From positions 1-26,789 of the forward strand of contig JAERRP010000699.1 of assembly GCA_016735415.1 (NCBI GenBank): 26,789 nucleotides of DNA, written 5' to 3'. Made by a program: the position numbers and the translations under genes. The notes under the pieces were generated by a model. That model saw nothing but the letters and a program-made list of their open reading frames with translations. It was not told the DNA's origin and ran no database searches. Numbering within the stretch: position 1 is the first letter of the stretch; each line of letters opens with the position of its first letter. Shown here piece after piece: positions 24,068 through 26,789 of the stretch. The stretch is from Desulfobacterales bacterium. Its GTDB lineage: Bacteria > Desulfobacterota > Desulfobacteria > Desulfobacterales > UBA5852.

Positions 24068-24676
24068 ATGGCCAAGCACCCACCCGGGGCCTCCGGGCAT
24101 TACGTCAATCGGCAGACCCTCATAACATCGATCGTGATCGCCCTGATGGTCGGTTTTGTCGGGGGGCTTGTCTTCAGCGTCTACAAAACCGGATCGGAAC
24201 TGCCCGCCGCATCCACCGCTGGATCTAACCCGAACGCTGAAAAGGCCGGTATGCTGGCCATGCTGGAGGAGCGGGTGCGTACCAACCCGCGTGATACCGA
24301 AGCCTGGATTCAGATCGGCCACATCAATTTCGATGCCCAGCAGCATGAGAAGGCGATCGAAGCCTATGAAAAAGCGCTGGCGCTCGATCCCGGCAATGCC
24401 CTCGTGCTGACCGACCTGGGCATCATGTACCGGCGAACCGACAATCCCCGGGAGGCCATCCGACGCTTCGATCAGGCCATTGCAGCCGATCCCAAGCTTG
24501 AAAATGCGCGTTTCAACAAAGGCATCGTACTGCTGCATGACCTGAATAACCGCGCCGGTGCCATTAAAGCCTGGGAAGAACTCCTGGCCGTTAATCCGGT
24601 GGCCATGGCTCCCAACGGCCAATCCGTCGATCAACTCGTGACAGAATTTAAGGCCAGGGGCGGCGGCCAGCAATAA
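24068..24676 (+). CDS. Membrane-anchored tetratricopeptide repeat protein
   Basis: A 202-residue protein. One membrane span (about 18-39, TSIVIALMVGFVGGLVFSVY) anchors it, probably with the C-terminal part outside the cytoplasm. At least three TPR units follow: TEAWIQIGHINFDAQQHEKA, IEAYEKALALDPGNALVLTDLG, and IRRFDQAIAADPKLENARFNKG. This resembles NrfG/CcmI-type scaffolds, but no cytochrome maturation gene is adjacent. The ATG at 24068 with AAAGGAAACAGG in front is preferred to one at 24026. The stop is followed at once by the dispersed repeat. Confidence 0.85.
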   Translation: MAKHPPGASGHYVNRQTLITSIVIALMVGFVGGLVFSVYKTGSELPAASTAGSNPNAEKAGMLAMLEERVRTNPRDTEAWIQIGHINFDAQQHEKAIEAYEKALALDPGNALVLTDLGIMYRRTDNPREAIRRFDQAIAADPKLENARFNKGIVLLHDLNNRAGAIKAWEELLAVNPVAMAPNGQSVDQLVTEFKARGGGQQ

Positions 24677-24677
24677 T

Positions 24678-24751
24678 GACGGATTCGCAAAAAGTTCGAT
24701 AGCGACGCTACGCGAATCCGTCTGGATGGCGGCTTTTTATGCGTTCATCAA
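24678..24751 (+). repeat. Dispersed repeat, copy 2, with an 11-bp inverted repeat
   Basis: GACGGATTCGC (24678-24688) and GCGAATCCGTC (24712-24722) are perfect complements, and the 23-base loop contains TAGCG-A-CGCTA (24700-24710). The right end, CTTTTTATGCGTTCATCAA (24733-24751), and the left end match the ends of the repeat at 10877-10917 in opposite orientation. It may act as a terminator for the TPR gene. Confidence 0.65.
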
Positions 24752-24851
24752 TGATGGTTGCGATGGCGCTGGATTTGGGTTCGTCGACAGGGCCCGTTCC
24801 GCCGATGTCAGTCAATATATGTACCGGTGGGTGCAAGGGGCCATTGAACAT

Positions 24852-25331
24852 TCAAAGTTTATAGTAGGCTAAATTCTTGTCGCGACAGGTCAGGAGCTTA
24901 CGAATGTGCTCCTCTTCATCCGCGATGATGCGGTTCATTTGGCGGCGATCACTTTCCTTTTCAATCAGCGACTGGAGAATGCGATAAAATTCGATGGTGT
25001 CCTGTTCGAAACCGATCATCACCTGAAGAAGTTCATTCACTTCGGCAATTTGGGTAAAATCAACGTCTTCCAGAGAAAAACTGCGATTGCCGACAATACT
25101 TTCCAGCATCATCCGGCCCAGTTCTTCCAGCAGAATATTGTCTTCCTCCCCGGACAGGCGACGACGCTGATTCTCGAAATGTACGGCGTGGCTTGCTTCT
25201 TCATTCGCCATCCAGGCAAGCATTTCAGCTAGTTCCGGGACTTCCGTGCGGGCCAGGGCCTGGCGGTAAATTTTTTCGCCGTTGTTTTCAATTTTAACGG
25301 CCATGTCCAATACATCGCGAAGCGAAAACAT
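24852..25331 (-). CDS. Ferritin-like diiron protein, second copy
   Basis: A 159-residue four-helix-bundle protein of the rubrerythrin superfamily without a rubredoxin domain. Ligand segments: KIENNGEKIY (Glu), NEEASHAVHFE (ExxH), FEQDTIEFY (Glu) and IADEEEHIRK (ExxH). The ATG at 25331 (MFSLRDVL) starts the first helix; GGAGG lies 12 bases upstream. A longer frame to 25475 encodes a Cys/Arg-rich, unconserved leader. It diverges from the arsR gene and is only distantly similar to the protein at 17688-18194. Likely role: peroxide reduction or iron handling. Confidence 0.85.
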   Translation of the reverse strand: MFSLRDVLDMAVKIENNGEKIYRQALARTEVPELAEMLAWMANEEASHAVHFENQRRRLSGEEDNILLEELGRMMLESIVGNRSFSLEDVDFTQIAEVNELLQVMIGFEQDTIEFYRILQSLIEKESDRRQMNRIIADEEEHIRKLLTCRDKNLAYYKL

Positions 25332-25484
25332 CAGCGTTTCTTTCCTCCGGGGCAGACAACGGCTGGGCATACGGTGGATACCCACTGCCCATAGGTCGTC
25401 GCAGGTCGAATGCCCTGACAGGGCCGGAACGGTCCGATACCGGTGTAACGCCACAACCGCGGGTCGGGCGGGCATAGTATCGGG

Positions 25485-25513
25485 TTGACAAGCGAGCTTC
25501 GACTATTTATCGT
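25485..25513 (+). promoter_or_regulatory. Promoter of the arsR-type gene
   Basis: A perfect TTGACA (25485-25490), a 17-base spacer and TATCGT (25508-25513, 4 of 6). The -10 box overlaps the palindromic operator, as expected for an autorepressed gene. Confidence 0.6.
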
Positions 25514-25524
25514 ATTTTTACGAT
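25509..25524. promoter_or_regulatory. Palindromic operator, ArsR-type
   Basis: ATCGTA-TTTT-TACGAT is a perfect inverted repeat overlapping the -10 box, 18 bases upstream of the arsR-like ATG. Its size and place fit the binding site of a dimeric ArsR/SmtB repressor, probably the adjacent gene's own product. Confidence 0.6.
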
Positions 25525-25542
25525 TAGGGAAAACTTATTGAA

Positions 25543-25866
25543 ATGTCAAGTATAAACACCTCACCTGCTGCTGCCTTGAATTCCTCGCGCCTCCCCCCGG
25601 AAACGCTGGCCCGTCTCTGCAAGGCCCTGGGACATCCGGCCCGGATGGCAATCATCGGTTTTCTCAAAGATAACGATCTGGGCCTGTGCGGCCGCATCGT
25701 CGATCATCTGCCGCTGGCCCAGTCCACCGTCAGCCAGCATCTCAGATACCTGAAAGAATGCGGGCTGATCACTGGAGAAGTGGGCGGAGCGTCCCGCGGT
25801 TATTGCCTGAACCGGCCCTTGATGGCACAGCTGCAGCGCAGTTTATCCGAACTGTTGACCTGTTGA
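25543..25866 (+). CDS. ArsR-family winged-helix repressor
   Basis: A 107-residue DNA-binding protein. Helices ALGHPARMAIIGFL (29-41) and LPLAQSTVSQHLRYLKECGL (57-75) are the ArsR dimerisation and recognition parts. Metal- or redox-sensing cysteines may be Cys26, Cys49, Cys73, Cys88 or Cys107; the classical ELCVCDL metal motif is replaced by GLCGRIVDHL with a single Cys, so the signal is unknown. The protein is expected to repress its own promoter through the palindrome at 25509-25524. The nuclease gene begins 19 bases downstream, so it is probably in the same operon and regulon. Confidence 0.87.
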   Translation: MSSINTSPAAALNSSRLPPETLARLCKALGHPARMAIIGFLKDNDLGLCGRIVDHLPLAQSTVSQHLRYLKECGLITGEVGGASRGYCLNRPLMAQLQRSLSELLTC

Positions 25867-25885
25867 TCTGCGAGGAGAACTGCAA

Positions 25886-26437
25886 ATGGCGATCCGGATT
25901 TTATCCATGATACCGGGGAGCGCTCATCAGCGGCGATGCCGCGGTCTGCTGGCCATCGGGATAATCCTGCTGTTGGCCAGTCCGGCGGCGGCCGACCGAC
26001 ACGCTTGTCAAACCGTCCTGCGCGTTTACGATGGGGATACGGTTCTGGTGTCTACCGATACCGGCAAACGCCTGATCCGCCTCCTGGGAATCGACGCCCC
26101 GGAGACATCGAAGACCAGGGGGCAGACCGGTCAACCTTTCAGTTCCCGCGCCCGACGCTATCTGACCCGGCGCATCCAGGATCGTTGCGTGCAACTGAAA
26201 TCCTACGGTACCGACCGTTACAACCGGATTCTGGCCGTCATCACCCTGGAAGGCGTCGACATCAACCTTGAGATGGTCGTTCAGGGTCTGGCCGAAGTCT
26301 ATCGCGGCCGCCCCCCCGAGGGTTTCGACCGCCGCCCCTATCGCCGGGCCCAGGAAACGGCACGCCGGGAGCGCCGAGGCATGTGGATCCAGGAAGCCGC
26401 CTACCGCTCACCCATGGAGTGGAAACACGGACGCTGA
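25886..26437 (+). CDS. Secreted staphylococcal-type nuclease (thermonuclease family)
   Basis: A 183-residue precursor. A long signal peptide (hydrophobic 20-32, cleavage after about PAAA, residue 36) predicts export. The nuclease fold shows VYDGDTVLV (Ca-binding Asp49/Asp51), RLLGIDAPE with Arg65, Asp70 and Glu73, and GTDRYNRILAVI with Arg114, equivalent to the catalytic Arg/Glu/Arg set of micrococcal nuclease. It would cut DNA and RNA outside the cytoplasm with calcium. AGGAG lies 7 bases ahead of the ATG. Co-transcription with the ArsR-type regulator is unusual and suggests inducible expression. Confidence 0.9.
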   Translation: MAIRILSMIPGSAHQRRCRGLLAIGIILLLASPAAADRHACQTVLRVYDGDTVLVSTDTGKRLIRLLGIDAPETSKTRGQTGQPFSSRARRYLTRRIQDRCVQLKSYGTDRYNRILAVITLEGVDINLEMVVQGLAEVYRGRPPEGFDRRPYRRAQETARRERRGMWIQEAAYRSPMEWKHGR

Positions 26438-26465
26438 ACCTTAACAGCAGCCCGCTAGGCCGGGA

Positions 26466-26789
26466 TTATTTCCGCCGGCGCCACCGCTCCCAGATGCCCC
26501 AATCAACGATATAGTGTTCCAGATCGGCTTTTTCCGGGGGAAGGGCCTGCAGGGGGTAGTTACGGACCGAGATCCCGGCGTGGTGAACGGATTCGGGATC
26601 TCCGGAGATAAGCGGGTGCCATTCGGGCAGTGTTCGACCTTCGGCCAGGCGTCGATAGGCACAGGTGCAGGGCAGCCACCGACAGTCGGAAATTTGCGAC
26701 GCGCTCAGGCGCTGACAGGTGGGAACGGACAGCCGGCGGCGGTGATAATAGCGACAGGTGCCGCTTTGGATATAGAGCAGCCGACAGGG
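26466..26789 (-). CDS. YcgN/UPF0260-family cysteine-cluster protein (5' truncated)
   Basis: The minus-strand frame is open from the window edge to TAA at 26466-26468 and gives 107 residues. Features: CRLLYIQSGTCRYYHRR, VPTCQRLS, CRWLPCTCAYRRLAEG, LPEWHPLISGDPESVHHAGIS and the ending HYIVDWGIWERWRRRK. This matches the C-terminal two thirds of YcgN-type proteins, whose clustered cysteines probably bind zinc or an Fe-S centre. The function is unknown. The start lies beyond the window. It converges with the nuclease gene. Confidence 0.88.
   Translation of the reverse strand, partial: PCRLLYIQSGTCRYYHRRRLSVPTCQRLSASQISDCRWLPCTCAYRRLAEGRTLPEWHPLISGDPESVHHAGISVRNYPLQALPPEKADLEHYIVDWGIWERWRRRK

Noticed and set aside
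24753..24863. 36-codon plus-strand frame (MVAMALDLGSSTG...)
   Set aside because: No ribosome-binding site, starts at the end of the dispersed repeat and overlaps the end of the ferritin-like gene; no clear homology. It may be a chance frame or a remnant.

Overview
The window looks like a chromosomal core segment of an anaerobic Desulfobacterota (deltaproteobacterial) bacterium, most likely Desulfobacterales (Desulfosarcina/Desulfococcus-like). This is inferred from the moderately high G+C, a complete rnf operon in the order rnfCDGEAB, two rubrerythrin-type ferritin-like proteins, a FolE2-type GTP cyclohydrolase, a short archaeal-type phosphatidylserine decarboxylase, and the general look of the proteins. 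No phage, transposase, rRNA, tRNA or CRISPR array was found.

Layout. (1) 1-1853, plus strand: the tail of an unidentified gene, D-aminoacyl-tRNA deacylase (dtd), and a PBP4-type D-Ala-D-Ala carboxypeptidase. (2) 1874-9607, minus strand: a long housekeeping run transcribed lon > tsaB > psd > leuB-type dehydrogenase > greA > rpoZ > ttcA-like > folE2. It covers proteolysis, tRNA modification, phospholipid synthesis, transcription factors and folate synthesis. (3) 9608-10088: a 481-base non-coding stretch with a probable lon promoter and a nested inverted-repeat element. (4) 10089-11668, plus strand: prepilin peptidase and a calcineurin-like phosphoesterase, followed by a decayed start of a Ser/Thr protein kinase gene. 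(5) 11843-17564, minus strand: the rnf operon (ferredoxin:NAD+ oxidoreductase, ion pump) with a sigma70-like promoter and a strong intrinsic terminator. (6) 17688-22488, minus strand: a four-gene cassette of a small unknown protein, a LonB-like AAA+ protease, a dynamin-like GTPase with two membrane segments, and a ferritin-like diiron protein. (7) 22489-22930: a gene-free stretch holding what looks like an undescribed plus-strand small RNA with its own promoter, FNR/ANR-like box and intrinsic terminator. (8) 22926-26789: an O-methyltransferase, a membrane-anchored TPR protein, a second ferritin-like protein, an ArsR-type repressor with an operator in its own promoter followed by a secreted staphylococcal-type nuclease, and the 3' part of a YcgN/UPF0260 gene.

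The genes fit an anaerobe that conserves energy through ferredoxin (Rnf) and handles oxygen or iron stress with diiron proteins and proteases. The most interesting items are the candidate small RNA (22705-22930), the LonB/dynamin/ferritin cassette, the kinase remnant behind the phosphoesterase, the nested palindromic element before prepilin peptidase, and a dispersed repeat shared by 10877-10917 and 24678-24751. All functional statements come from reading motifs in the translated sequence; no database search was run.
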